A DNA stretch of 64,000 nucleotides from Hyaloraphidium curvatum (GCA_025558095.1 JAIVFI010000018.1:1-64000), one strand, 5' to 3'. Positions 22,140 to 33,844 are shown, counted from the stretch's first letter. The notes: generated by a model not told the origin, from the sequence alone. Made by a program: numbers and translations.

Positions 22140-23158
22140 CTACCGTCTTCCCGGCACGGTCGTCGTCCTCCTCCTCGACGTCGTCCTCCCCGCCCGTGGC
22201 AGCACCTGCGGCGCGTACACCCTCAGCACCGAGTCCACCCACGGCGCCACCGCCGATACCCGAGAATACGCCCCGTATATGAAGTCCGGCGACGCGCACG
22301 TGCCTTCCGCGCCCCAGCTCACGATGCCCACGAGCACCTGCGTCCCGTTGACCGTGGCGAACAGCGGCCCGCCCGAATCGCCGTTGCACGCGTCCACCCC
22401 TGGCGCACCGGCGCAGATCATCGTGCCGGGATAGTACTGCCCCCCCAGATAGTACCCGCACTCGTCGTTCGAGGCCACGGGGAACCCGGCGCGCTGCAGG
22501 ATCCGGGGGAACCCCGCGGCCTCGCCCAGCTTGCCCCACCCGAGCACCGTCGTCCTCGTTCCCGCCCGTGGGAACGCCGGGTTCCGGTTTATCGCGATCC
22601 AGCGCGGGGTGAATGCCGCGCGGCCGTACCGCGTCGGCGGGCCGAGGACGAGGACAGCCGCATCCCATTGGAGGGTGAAGGAGTCGAAGCGGGGGTGGAC
22701 CAAGGCGAGGCGAGGGCGGTAGTCGGTGCCGCCTTCGCGGGAGGAGGAGAGGGAGATGTTGCGCCGGTACGTCGAGGCTAGCCATTCGGAGGCTTGCGTG
22801 CCGCGGACGCAGTGCCCTGTCAAGACGCCGTCAGCAAACAGGGGCCGTTTCGCCGGCCGGGGTGGGGCCCACCTGCCGTCAGGACGACGTTGGGCGCGAT
22901 CATGGTGCCGCCGCACGACCAGCCCCGGTAGGAGTTGACGAGGCGGACCATCCAAGGGAAGACATATTGGGCAAGAACGGGGGAGCCTCCGACCACGTTG
23001 GGCACCAGCGCCCCGAGCGTCACGTTCCGGCCCATTAGTTGCCCGGAAGTAGAGCCGGGATCCGGGTCGGCAAAGGCGCCAGCGAGGGCAGAAAGCAGCG
23101 CGGCGGCGCAAAGAAGCCCGAAGCCCGGCCGCGGCCGTCGCGGTCCCGGGGGCCGCAT
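22140..23158 (-). CDS. Secreted trypsin-like serine protease (S1 family)
   Basis: Exons 22873-23158 and 22140-22816 (56-bp intron) encode 320 residues. A signal peptide (GFGLLCAAALLSALAGAFA) is followed by a short propeptide and the domain start VVGGSPVLAQYVFPWMVRL. Splicing creates the catalytic histidine motif VLTAGHCV. The catalytic Asp is in TLQWDAAVLVL and the catalytic Ser in DACNGDSGGPLF. Asp six residues before the Ser predicts cleavage after Lys/Arg. The core ends at APWVDSVLRVY, followed by a basic tail. ATG 23158 is chosen because it directly precedes the signal peptide; an in-frame ATG lies at 23338. Probably an extracellular digestive protease. Confidence 0.92.
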
Positions 23159-23812
23159 CGCCGCCGCGGAGCCGTCCTCGCGGCGGTTAGAGCGGTGGAG
23201 GAAGTGCGAGGAGGCAGATTCGGGCACGGATCCCGGTTCCCGGGGTGCGCTCTGAGGGAGTTTGGAATCCGCTGCGGCGGGGGTGCCGCTGACTCCACCC
23301 GCTGCCGCCGGAGGGCACCCCTCGGCGCTCGGAGCCACCTCGAATCACAATGGGCAAAAAAAGAGTATTGAGACCAACGAATCACCATCTGATCTGCTTC
23401 GCGAAGCTTATGCGGAGAGTTCCTCGTGAGCTGCTCCATTCGGGAAGGCCCCTCTTCGGTTAGCCGGTATTCGCCAACAAGACCCGAAACCGACAGAGAT
23501 TGATGTGACAAGAGGGACGCTGTCCCATGCCATGTCGTCTCCTCGGGCTGATTGTGGCAGCCCAGGCCACCTGGAAGACGATCCGCGACGAGGGTAAGTC
23601 AAGGTATCCCATCTACCGACCCCGAATCGCCAAGACGCCGTGCGGATCAACATTTCCTCGATGCTTCGGGGTGGATTATTAGAGGCCGACTGCGGATGAT
23701 CCCGCCAACGGCGGTCTGTGATGGGCAGGACGCAAAGGCCCCAATGCAGGCCGGCGGCCCGACGGCGACTCGGGCATTCACCCGGCCCCGTGACCCCCGG
23801 AACGGCCCCGCG
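23159..23812. promoter_or_regulatory. Divergent promoter region
   Basis: A 654-bp gap between the start codons of the trypsin gene and the seven-exon F-box gene. Frames on both strands are composition artefacts. Confidence 0.4.
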
Positions 23813-25774
23813 ATGAGCGCCGGCGCCGACGCGGCCCGCATCGACTCGGCCATCGCGCTGGACGACGACGCGTGCGCGTGCGGCGCGGCGGGCGGCGGCG
23901 GCTGCGGGGGGCTCTGCGCGGCCGCCGGCGAAACCGCGCGCCGCGACAAGGGGAAGGGCAAGGCGCCCGAACCGCAGGTCGCCGACATCGGTGGGCATTT
24001 TATTGGAGGCCGGACTGTTCCGGGGCCCGTTTCTCCCATACAGGCGGAGGTCTGACTCCCGTCTCCCAGTCTCCGAGGTGCCCTTCGAGATCGCCCTGCG
24101 CATCGCCTACTGGCTGCTGCCGAAGCACGTCGAGAACGGCGGTCTGCGCGATTTGATGGAGTTTGGCGCCGCCTGGTGGGCCCGCCCGTCTCGGGGCTTC
24201 GGGCCGGAGTGCTCACTCGCGGGCCCTTCTCGGCACGCCATCTCCCCCTTATAGTCGCTACTTCCGCCTGGTCGCCTACGACGAGTCGGTCTGGCGCGAG
24301 GCATACGCCCGCCTGCTGATCGGCAAGCAGCTGGCGCCGCACTGCCCGCCGCCCGCGCAGCTGCACCACCTGTGCTCGTTCGCCGCCCGGCCGCACCTCA
24401 TCGAGCGGATGACGGACCACGAGCTGCGCGTGTTTTGCATCGAGCGCCACAACAGACGTGGGTTTTGGCGGCCGGGAGGAAGTCGCCATCGATCTGACTG
24501 ACCCAACTGTGACTGCCTCGTCTTCTTTCGGAACCGATCCGGCTCGCCGCCGATTTGCAGGCCTGGTCGTCATCCCCGACGTCCCCTTCGGCATTCCCCT
24601 CCCCACCGACCCGGACGCGCCCCCGAGTGACCGCGACCGGCCCCGGCGCCGCTTCCTCGCCTCGGACGTTCGCCCGCAGGACACCCCCGACTCCTTCTTC
24701 CTCCCCCCCGACGTGACCAACGTCCCCTCGGCCATCTCGCACCTCGCCCGCTCCGACCTCGTCGAGCTCGCCACCCGCCGGGTGTACCTCTCCCCCGCGA
24801 TCCCGGACGCCCTGCCGTTCGCGAGCAGGTTCCAGCTCGCGTACGCGACCGCCCTGCGTGACGCCAGGCGGACCTTCCTCACGGAGCACGAGCTGGTCAA
24901 CATGCGCTGGAGCGTGAGGTTCAGGGATTCGAGCTGGTTCGGGTGGGGGAGCGGCGGGAGGGTGTGGGCGAGGCACGAGAGGGGCGGCGGGATGCAGGTG
25001 GGTGTTAAAAGGGCGATCGAACGTCGCGTCAGGCGTTAACTCCGTTGTTCTTGATTCCGACCCACAGCTCGGCGACATGCTCTTCCACTGGCGCTTCCTC
25101 GGCGACCCCGACGGCGAGGTGCGCCCGAGCTTCCCCCCCGCGCGCGGCCCGTCGCACCGCGTGCACGGCGCAGGCTACGTGAGCGCCGAGCGAGCCAGGT
25201 GGAAGAACGCCGACATCCTCAACAGGCGGAGGCTGGTGCAGGTGCGTCGTCGGGCGCCGTCGGATGCTCGCTGCTTCTGACGCATTTCGTATGGGATGGA
25301 CGCACAGTGCGAGCGCTACGCCCCCAAGACGGTCCGCCGCACCCCCGACTGGGGCTGGACCCTCAAGAACCCCAACGTCAAGTACACCTCCCTCTCGCAG
25401 GAGGACCCGCCCGCCTCTTCCTCCTCCGGTCCTGGGCAGCCCGGCGCGCCGACCCCGGCCCCTACGCCGACCCCGACTCTCGCGATGGCGCCGGCCGCCG
25501 CGCAGCAGCTGGTGGCGATCCTGACGTCGCCGCTGGGGTACGGGTTCGTGCAGATGGGGGGGCAGGAGGAGGAGGAGGAGGAGGAGGAGGACGATGACGG
25601 GGAGATGGCGGAAGAGGACGGTGCGTTCCCATGGCGGTTTGGTCGATCATTGGTCTGACGTACGTCCCCTTGTTCGAACGCGCAGACATGAGCGACCAGG
25701 AGCGCGACGACGAGGAGACCAGGATCCTGCAGGAGCACCGCTGGATCGCCGGCTCCGCGTTCGGCAGCGACTAA
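23813..25774 (+). CDS. F-box-like protein, seven exons
   Basis: Exons 23813-23990, 24070-24175, 24255-24457, 24561-24997, 25068-25241, 25308-25620 and 25686-25774 add to 1500 nt, 499 residues; all six introns (65-103 bp) have GTG donors and AG acceptors. After a Cys/Gly-rich disordered start, residues about 60-115 form an F-box-like domain (SEVPFEIALRIAYWLLP, RYFRLVAYDESVWREAYARL). The central part has no family I know. Near the end a (GGA)n tract at about 25564-25591 encodes a poly-Glu run. The exact frame agreement across seven exons supports a functional gene. It is probably an SCF substrate adaptor. Confidence 0.8.
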
Positions 25775-26135
25775 AGGACCACCGGGTACCGCACGCCGCG
25801 GGGACGGATCGCTTTGGGACCGGAAGGGAGTAGAGCGGAGCCGGACCGGGAGCAGCACGTCAAGTGTCGGAACAGTCAGTTTTGGGAATAACCATCTCCA
25901 GTTGCCGTACTCTGCGCCCCCTCCCGACCGTCGTCGAGGACGGCATCTCCCGTGTCCGAGGACTTTGGGACTCGGGTCCGGACTGACTGATTCCGTGCCA
26001 CTGACAGTCGCCGAACTTCATTGCGAAGACATTGCCACACACGACCAAGCCAATTCCCCATTCCTGACTGTACAACCCGGCGGCGACCGTCCTTGCTGGT
26101 CAGCCGGAAACCCCGCTATCGTCCTCGGAGCCCTT
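25775..26135. other. Intergenic interval, convergent gene ends
   Basis: It lies between the ends of the F-box gene and the four-unit surface protein gene. No coding signal is seen. Confidence 0.5.
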
Positions 26136-29100
26136 TCAGCGCTTCGCAGTGACCGTCTTGAAGATCGTCGACCTGATGGTTGTTTTCGCGATCTGGGTGG
26201 GAAGGGCAGTGAGTGACCGGCAGAGCGGCGCCGCGAGGGTGGGCCCGACGCACCGTAACTTTGACCGTCGCCGTAATCGTCGATTTGATCGTCGTTTTCA
26301 CCGTGACCTGCAGCAAAGGGGTTCAGGTTCCTCGAGGATCGGCCCGCGCGCCCGCAACCCACCTTGGAGGTCGACACCTGGGTCGAGGTGGCCACCTTGG
26401 TGGTCGTACGGATCGTCGTGGCCGTTTTCGTTGCGGTCACAGTGATTTTGGCGAGGCTGGTGGTCTTGGTCCGCGTCGAGAAGATCGTGGTGGGCTGGAT
26501 CGAGGTCAGCGTGGCAAAGACCGTCGTCGTCGTCGGCACGGTCAGGGTCGAGGAGATTGTGACGGGCGCCGGGGGAGGGAGGGTGACGGTTGAGGTAGAG
26601 ACCAGAGTGGTCGTGACCTGCAGCGTGGCCGTGCCGCCGGGGAGGGTGGTCGTCGAGACGGACGTGACCGTTGCCGTGCTGACAGCCGTCTGCGTCGAGA
26701 CAGAGACGACGGTGCTCGTCTGCAGCAGGGTGCTCGTTTGCACCAGGGTGCTGGTCTGGACCAGGGTGGCAGTGGTCGTGACGGTCTGGATCGGAACCAG
26801 ATGAGCGCGGGAAGCAGCTCTGGTGCGGAAGGGGGCCTTACCAGGGTTTCGGTCGGCAGAAGCGTCGGCGTCTCCGTCGTCTGCGTGGTTGCGGCCGTGA
26901 ACGGGTTCTGCTCGTCCACGCGCAGGGGCGACGAGTCGAGCCGGCCGCACGTTTGCACCCCGTGCGGGGCGAAGCACGTGTAATTGGGGCCGTTCGTGCA
27001 TCCGGGCTCCACGTCGATGATGTACGAGAAGATGAAGGGCACAAGGTCCGACGGTACGAGCACCGAGTCCGTGCAGTGGTCCGCCCCGTCCGACCAGACT
27101 GTGTTCCCGAAGCCGTCCTGCTGCCAGCGCAGCTCTTGCCTGAAATCCACTGCTCGAAGATGGGCAATGCGGCCGCGAGCGTCAGTCACCGTCCACAGCA
27201 CCGCGCTGGCGCAAACACCCACGGGCCTTGACGCTGTCGGGCAACCACTCGACGGACATGACGCCGTCCACGCCCACTGGGATCGCGTCCACGTAGAACT
27301 TCTTGGCCCTCACCAGGCTCCTTCCCCGCAGCTTTTGGGGACCGTACTCGTCGCACGACGCCTGCTCGTAGGTCGCGGGCCACTCATTGGGCCGCGTGCC
27401 CGGGATGAAAGCCACATTGATCGATGTCAAGTTGCCCGAGCCCACTGAGCAGGAGACGGAGAAAAGAGCCATCAAGACCTGGAAGACGGGTTGACCGCCC
27501 AAGCCACGCACCGTTCGCCGCGTCCGCGCAGGTGTCCGTAGGCGAGAAGAAGAAGCCGACCGAGTAGAACCCGGGAGCAGGCGTGGGGCTCGGTCCCCAC
27601 GTTTCGGTCAGCGTGGCCGTCCCTGTAGGGAACTCGGTGGCAGTCCCCGTGGGGAACTCAGTGGTTGTGCCCTGTGTGCGGGGGAGAGATCGTTAATCCA
27701 CGAGCCGCGTTCGCTGGCGGCGCACCCACCGTCGGCGTCGCCTCCTTCCACCCGATCCTGATGGGCGAGTCCTGCAGCGGCCCGCACCAATCCACTTCGG
27801 ACATGCCGGCGTTGGTGTACCTGCAGTAGGGCTCCGAGCCGTTGTACGGGCTCGAGCACGACCTCACCAGCTACGTGCGATCCGTCAGCCCAGCCGCCTG
27901 GTCGGCCAGCAGCGATCCAGCAACCCACTTGGAACTCCACCGAGTTGACGTTGCCGAGCTCCAGCGGGTCCCAGCACCGCCCAATGAACCCGATCTTCTG
28001 CATGATGAGGGCTGCTCCCACGTCAGCCGCGCTCCTATCCGTCGCGTTCAGCCTACTCACGATTGCTCTTGACCGACGCCGGGAACCAGCTCTCCATGCC
28101 GATGATCCCCTCGGCCGACACGCCCGCGGCCTCGGTGGAGAAGTAGGTCTTGTACCTGTAGTTCAGCCCGCCCGTGCCGCCCTGGCAGGAGGCGTCGGAG
28201 AAGGAGTTGGGCGGGGGAGCGGCGTTGTCGCCAAAGTAGTAGCTGGCGACCGCAAGGTCGAGGGTGTCGCTGCGCTGCAGCGCGGCGGGGTCGAACACTG
28301 CGGCACAGGGCGATCAGCCACGGCCCGGACCTGCGCGCCGCGTAAGCCCACCTTCCGCCTCGGTCTCGCAAGTCGAGTACGCGGCGGTCGACCACCTCCA
28401 GAAGGCGTACCTGGGCGTCGCCGGCCCCGTGGGCTGCGCGGTGCCCGTAAGCGTCGGCGTCGGCGTTAGCGACGGCCCGACGGGCTCCTGCGAAATCGTC
28501 CGTCAGCGTCGTGCCGGATTGAGGGGACGGAGCCTCACCGTCGTGGTCGCGAACCCGGTCGTCGTGCCCGATCCGTTGGGATCCACGCCGAGCCGGAGCG
28601 GGGACGAGGCCAGCTGGCCGCAGTACCCGACCTCGTAGCCAAACATCCCTTGGAAACACGAGTACGACTCGAGCGTGGCGCAGGACACGAGCGACTGCAG
28701 CCCGCGGGGTGAGGTCCCGGTGCGCGGAACTGGCGAGGATGCACCCACGTCGAAGCGGATCTGAACGATCTTGGGGACGTCCTCCGTTGTGAGCGCCCTG
28801 TTGCACGGGTCCACCCCCGCGCCAAACGTGACGCGTTGGTAGATGCGCGCTGGTGGCCGCCCGATCAGATCCCTGGAGGCACGGGAACGTTGCGCGGGGT
28901 TCACCCACGTTTGGTCTTGACGTCCGCCGGGATCCACGGCTCCAGCCCAATAATCCCTTCGGGTGACACGTCCCACGCCTGCTGCTGGAAGGTGAAGTGC
29001 CTCGAGAAGTACTGGGCGCCACCGCCGCCAGGGTAGTCCGTGCAGGACGTCCCCGTGAAGGTCGACAGGTTGGAAGAGTAGAAGGCGTTGGGCTCGGAGA

Positions 29101-30259
29101 AGTACTCGGCCGAGGCGAGGGAGAGGAAGCCGGACGCGGGATGGTCGACCGAGAAGACTGCAGGGATGGGGACGAGGTAAGCTTCAGCACACAAATGGAG
29201 GTGCACAACTCGTACTCGAAGACGAGTTCTCGCAGGTGGAGTGGAACTCCTTCTTCCACGCCCAGACGGCCTGGCGGCGGAACGGAGTACTCGTCGGGGA
29301 GGTGCCCGTGCCAGTGCCCGTCGGTGATTCCGTCGTCGCCGGCTGCGTTTCCTGCATCTGAGGTGTCAGCCGCCGAGCAAGTACGGGGACGCCGCAAACC
29401 CACAATTGACCCCGTCGTGGTCGTTGCTGTTGTCCCCCCTTGATCGATCCTCAGCGGGGACGAGGCAAGCGGGCCACAGTACGACACTGTAGGCCCGTCG
29501 ATGTCGAACGCGCTGCAGTAGGTCAGCGCGGGGGAGCAGCTCGGCGCGCGCTGCGGATCGGCGTGAGCGTGCTCCGGGCGGGCGCTATAAGGAAGACCCA
29601 CGGCGAAGCGGACCCTGCGGATGTTGGGCAGGTCGGCGGCGACGAGGGCGCGGTTGCAGGGGTTGACGCCGTCGGCGAAGATGATCTGCTGCTGCATCGT
29701 TGCTGGACAAGCGGTTGGGACAGTGAGCTGCGGCGCCGAGTCCGCGGTGGGAGACCCACCGAGCGTCTTGACCGAGTCCGGGAAAAAGGACTCCATGCCA
29801 ATGATGCCCTCGGCCGAGACCGGCCAGCCGTCGCGCCCGAAATAGTACTGCTTGTTCCATGCGTCCCCGCCTTGTGTGCAGGGCGCGTCGGCGAACGGCA
29901 GCGCCGAGATGCCGTCGTTGATGTACCACGGCAGGGCGGTGGAGTTGACGTAGGTGACGTACTCGCGGGCGCTGACGGCGGCGTCCCCGGGCGGCACCGA
30001 GAAGACTGCGTTTTGTGGTCAGCGGCGCGGGGGCCGTGCAGCGGGCGGGCGCACCTCCGTCCCCGGCCGGGCACGCCGAGTGCGGCGGCGACCAGAAGTA
30101 CCATATTGCCGTGAAGTTGGACTGCGTGTCGCGCGGCGCGAGGGCGTGGGGCGCGGGGGCGTGCGGCGCGGGGTGCGCGGGGTGCGCGGCAGCGGGCGAT
30201 GCGAGGAGCGCGGCGGCCGCGAGCGCCGCGACGCGGAGGACGCCGCTGGCGGGCGGCAT
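26136..30259 (-). CDS. Secreted surface protein with four tandem copies of an undescribed Cys-containing unit and a Thr-rich tail
   Basis: Sixteen exons: 30055-30259, 29760-30005, 29404-29702, 29210-29351, 28909-29157, 28539-28849, 28352-28487, 28061-28297, 27929-28011, 27730-27870, 27512-27671, 27223-27444, 26842-27149, 26363-26785, 26254-26307 and 26136-26192, giving 3273 nt and 1090 residues. A signal peptide (LAAAALLASPAAAHP) is followed by four units of 199-250 residues. Each unit has an exon ending in a W...HSxC motif, one ending in EGIIGMES-W/F-FP-SVK, and one with CNRAL...CGPLASSPLRI; intron phases repeat 0-1-1-0. The last 177 residues are Thr/Val/Ser repeats (STLVQTSTLLQTSTVV) without a GPI signal or membrane helix. 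It is likely a wall-associated or adhesin-like protein; function unknown. Confidence 0.85.
26842..27671 (-). repeat. Unit 4 of the four-unit surface protein
   Basis: Exons 27512-27671, 27223-27444 and 26842-27149 (residues 684-913). It is the most divergent unit: VGFFFSPTDTC, VDGVMSVEWLPDSVKA, HCTDSVLVPSDLVPF and TCGRLDSSPLRV. The intron phases are still as in units 1 and 2. Confidence 0.75.
27730..28487 (-). repeat. Unit 3 of the four-unit surface protein
   Basis: Exons 28352-28487, 28061-28297, 27929-28011 and 27730-27870 (residues 485-683). Motifs YAFWRWSTAAYSTC, SAEGIIGMESWFPASVKSN and WCGPLQDSPIRI. Its third exon is split by an extra 58-bp phase-0 intron, and the CNRAL motif has diverged. 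Confidence 0.75.
28539..29351 (-). repeat. Unit 2 of the four-unit surface protein
   Basis: Exons 29210-29351, 28909-29157 and 28539-28849 (residues 251-484). It opens with a Thr/Pro linker, then AVWAWKKEFHSTC, SPEGIIGLEPWIPADVKTK, VDPCNRALTTEDVPKI and YCGQLASSPLRL. Confidence 0.8.
29404..30259 (-). repeat. Unit 1 of the four-unit surface protein
   Basis: Exons 30055-30259, 29760-30005 and 29404-29702 (residues 1-250). Motifs AIWYFWSPPHSACP, SAEGIIGMESFFPDSVKTL, VNPCNRALVAADLPNI and YCGPLASSPLRI. It includes the signal peptide. Confidence 0.8.
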
Positions 30260-31729
30260 TTCGGGGAGTGGGCGGCGCCGGTAGATCGGCGCGTTTCGTG
30301 GGTGGAACGGGAAGTTCAGTGGTGACTAGCGAGTCTGACTGCTCGGGGGGATTGGCTGGTCGTGGCGCAGGGGATGACGTAGCTCGAGTCAAATTTCCAT
30401 CGTCGGCCGCCTTGTCCCGCCGTAGCGAGTTGCAAAAGGCAAGGAAACTGCAAATCGCGGCTTTTGACGCCCCTGTCCCCGGCCCCCGCGGCTTCGACAA
30501 GCGGGGCGCGCTCTCCCGCACCGCATCTGGACACTTGGGGAGAGGCCTAGGCACTCGCTACAAGCTCCTCACGCTCCGCAGACAGACAACGGGGAAGAAT
30601 CGTGCATTTCGAACAAATCAACGATTTCCACGAATCCTGACCCCGGTCCAGAGGTTCGGACCGTCGCGGCCGTTTGATCCCCCATCCTCGACCGACGGGC
30701 CCCGCCGAAGGCGCCCGCGGCTGGTCCACACAGCCGTGCCCATTTCATTGCCCTTTTCCATTTCTGCAGATCCAGCACGAGAACCCAGCGCGGGTCAATG
30801 TCCTGTTCCGGCCCACCATCGCGGTATTCCATGCGGGTGCCGTTTGCTGACCGACCCTCGACACCTCGGAGCCGAATTTTCGCTGCGGTCCCACCGGAGC
30901 GCACTCCGGGGCCACATTGTTTCGGACGAGGCCCTTCGAGAACGGTCGCAGTCGACGGCGCCAAATCGGATGGACCCCCTGTGATGTGGCTCGATTCTCG
31001 GGGTCCGGGGGACACCAGTAATTCCCGCCTCCATGCTGCCGTCCTCGGGACCGACTGTAGGTCAGATGGCGAGGCCAGGAAGAACCGGAGCCTCCGGAAT
31101 TCCCCGAGGTGTGACCGGCAGAGGCGATTCCGGAGGTGCCGCGTGGCGTTGGTAGCGCAAATGTTGGAGGCGCCCGCCATCTCCACAAAGATGAATAACG
31201 GAGAATGCCGTGATTCGGTCTGACCAGCGCCCGGGGGCCAGGGGCCCGAACCGCCGCCTTTTCCGCCCGCCACCGGCCGGTGCGTCCCTCGAGCACCAAC
31301 CCGCCCGTCCCTCAACCGCGCCGGCGCGAGCTCCCCGGCGGCGAGCCGGAGGCAGGCCGGAACTCCGAGCCGCGGGCTTTCGCTGGGCCGGAGGAACTCC
31401 CTACGGCCGCTGGACCCGAAGGTTTGCGGCTGCGGGGCGGCGGGCGGCGGCACGGCTGGTGCGTCCCAGGGATGGCCTCGACGCTCCCCCGCGACCTGTG
31501 CGCCGGCTGGTGCCAAGACGGGTGGCCGTGGAGGGAGTCCACCATAAGGAGAACAGACCCGTGCATCAGCTGCCCCCGCGGTGCGACGGCGGGGCTTGGG
31601 GAAGGACCGATTTGCCTTCTTGTGACTAATAGTCATCCGCCTGGACCGCGCCGTTCCGCCGGACCGAAACCCACCGGCCACAGAGAAAATACAGCCTGCG
31701 TACCGCGGAACCAGCAGCGCACCGCCGCT
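30260..31729. other. Long interval without a supported gene
   Basis: About 1.5 kb between the starts of two divergent genes. It holds long GC-driven frames on both strands but no domain. I searched in particular for a Zn2Cys6 exon that could belong to the downstream transcription factor and saw no CxxCRxRKxKC pattern. Confidence 0.5.
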
Positions 31730-33844
31730 ATGCCCGTGCTCGCCACCGGCGGGCGCCCGCCGGGCCGCTCCGCGGAGCCCGACGCCGACGACGACAGCAA
31801 CGACTGGGGCAGTCTCGTGCAGCGCGCCGAGGCGTACGCCCACGCGGACGACGCCGACGAGGAGGAGGACGACCGCGACAGCGCCGTGTCGCTGCACTCC
31901 GGCGGGGGCACCGGCCGCCGCGGCCGCGGCGCGCACTACGTGCCGGCAAAGTGGGGTGCCGCCGACGTCGACGGCCACGCGAGCCTGCCGTCGGCCGCGG
32001 GCTCGGTGATCAGCCTGGCCAAATTGCCGCTGGCGAAATTGGGCGCCGGCAGTGGGCCGGTCTCCCCGAACTCGTGCTCCTCCGAGGCGTTCCTGCCCTC
32101 CCCCGGCCACCCCCGGGACGTGCACGTGCACCGCAGCATGTCGGACCCCGGCTTCCCGATCGGCTGGAGCACCGACCGCGAGCCGCCCTTCTCGGCGTAC
32201 GGCCCCGCCTTCCCCATGCCGACGCAGTCGCGCTCCGCCGCGCTGGCCGTGGCCGACGCCCCCGCGATCTCGGACCTGCTGCTGCCCTCGCTCACGGGCT
32301 ACTTTGCGCACTTCCACCGCCTGTTCCCGCTGCTGCACCGGCCCACCTTCGAGCGCGCGTTCCGCAGCGGCGCATCGGCCTACGGCAACAAGCGGCCGCT
32401 CGCCCTGACCTACGCCGCCGCGGCCGTCGGCGCCGCCGAGATCGAGGACGTCCCGGACGCCCAAAAAATCGCCTACACGCGGTGGTGCTGCAACCGCGCG
32501 AGGGACCTGCTGCTTGCACAGGGTGCCGCGGACCTCGAATCCGCGCAGGCGCTCTGCCTGCTGATGGACGTGATGCTCAGGGCGGGGGAGCCCGCGAGCA
32601 TGCTGCCGCTGGTGCAGCGCGCGGCGCTGATCGTGGACAAGCTGTACCTGAGCATGCCGCCCGGGTTCCCTCCCGACGCCGAGTCGTGGGCCATCCGCGA
32701 GATGGTGCTGCGGCTGCGCATCTACGTGGCCGCCTACGACGTCGGCACCGCCTCGACGACAGGCAAGCCCACCATCGGGCACTACTGGCACGCGCACAAG
32801 TTCCCCATCCCCGCCACCGAGGCCGAGTTCGACTCGCCGGATCCCGAGGCGGCGCACATGACGGCCGAGGCGCGGTACGACGCCGGACTGGAGCCCACCG
32901 TGGACTTTGGCAAGTCCGACTACGCCTCCATCTCCTCGGCCATGCGCATCCTCGCCGGCGCGCCGTTCGGCGGCGGCGGCTCGGTGCTTTCGATGCTCCA
33001 TCTTGCCAACTACGCCTCCCACATCCGGGACTCGCTCCTCTCCTCCGCACCCGGCCCATCGGGAACCGACCGCCGGCACAAAACCGCCGTGCAATCCGCC
33101 CTCTGGGACGCCACCACGGGCGCGCTGCCCCCCGACATCTGCAAGGGCCTCGCCCGCGGCGACGCCGGCCCCCTCCTGCGCGGGTGGAAGGCCTACTTCC
33201 CCGACCCCGCGCACGCCCACGCCGCGCTGCAGTCCTTCCTCCTCGCCAAGCGCGCGGCGATCGAGGTGTTTGCCCGCTCGGGCTTCGTCGCCGCCGCCGT
33301 CTCGCGGTGCTCGCGCTTCGTCCGCACCCTCGACTCGACCATCAAGCACGACCCCGCGCTGCCGTACTGCCACTCCGGGCTGGCGAGCCCGGCGGCGGCG
33401 GTGGGGAGGATGCTGATCGACGAGGCGAGGCAGCTGCAGGACCACCCGGGGCCGTTCGAGACGCCCGAGGAGCGGACGGAGAGGGAGAGGCGGAAGGAGG
33501 AGCTGATCATGCAGGCGAGGATATGTTGCCGCGTACTGGGGAGGCTGGGCGCCGTGTACGGCCTGAACTGTGGGTGTCTGGCCGGCGCTGCGGTTCTCGA
33601 TCGCAATATGTTGACGCAGGCCCCCCTTACAGTGAGACAGGCGGCCAAGGGCTACCACGCCGAGATGGTCGCCGCCGGCTGGGCCTCGGCCACGTGCCCG
33701 TCGGCGTCGCTGAACGACCTGTCGGAGGAGGAGGCCGAGTTCCGCTCGGACGTGGGGAGCCACGGGCACACGGAGGAGTTCGGGGGGTCGACGGTGCTGT
33801 TTGCCGAGGAGAAGATGGCGAGAGGGGTCGTCGGGGCGGCTTGA
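31730..33844 (+). CDS. Fungal-specific transcription factor domain protein without visible zinc cluster
   Basis: Exons 31730-33569 and 33633-33844; the 63-bp intron (GTGGGT...TTACAG) is a multiple of three and could be missed. The product is 683 residues. Residues 1-170 are disordered with acidic and Ser-rich patches. The fungal_trans middle-homology region starts at LLPSLTGYFAHFHRLFPLLH followed by RPTFERAF, and continues through YAAAAVGAAEIEDVPDA and LCLLMDVMLRAGEPASMLPL, typical of Zn2Cys6 regulators. No CxxC zinc cluster precedes it. It may act as a cofactor, or its DNA-binding exon may be unrecognised upstream. A helical, charged segment (ERTERERRKEELIMQARIC) follows. Confidence 0.8.
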   Translation: MPVLATGGRPPGRSAEPDADDDSNDWGSLVQRAEAYAHADDADEEEDDRDSAVSLHSGGGTGRRGRGAHYVPAKWGAADVDGHASLPSAAGSVISLAKLPLAKLGAGSGPVSPNSCSSEAFLPSPGHPRDVHVHRSMSDPGFPIGWSTDREPPFSAYGPAFPMPTQSRSAALAVADAPAISDLLLPSLTGYFAHFHRLFPLLHRPTFERAFRSGASAYGNKRPLALTYAAAAVGAAEIEDVPDAQKIAYTRWCCNRARDLLLAQGAADLESAQALCLLMDVMLRAGEPASMLPLVQRAALIVDKLYLSMPPGFPPDAESWAIREMVLRLRIYVAAYDVGTASTTGKPTIGHYWHAHKFPIPATEAEFDSPDPEAAHMTAEARYDAGLEPTVDFGKSDYASISSAMRILAGAPFGGGGSVLSMLHLANYASHIRDSLLSSAPGPSGTDRRHKTAVQSALWDATTGALPPDICKGLARGDAGPLLRGWKAYFPDPAHAHAALQSFLLAKRAAIEVFARSGFVAAAVSRCSRFVRTLDSTIKHDPALPYCHSGLASPAAAVGRMLIDEARQLQDHPGPFETPEERTERERRKEELIMQARICCRVLGRLGAVYGLNCGCLAGAAVLDRNMLTQAPLTVRQAAKGYHAEMVAAGWASATCPSASLNDLSEEEAEFRSDVGSHGHTEEFGGSTVLFAEEKMARGVVGAA

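Noticed and set aside
23408-24103. 231-codon minus-strand frame overlapping the first F-box exons
   Set aside because: It is antisense to the supported seven-exon gene and its translation is compositionally random.
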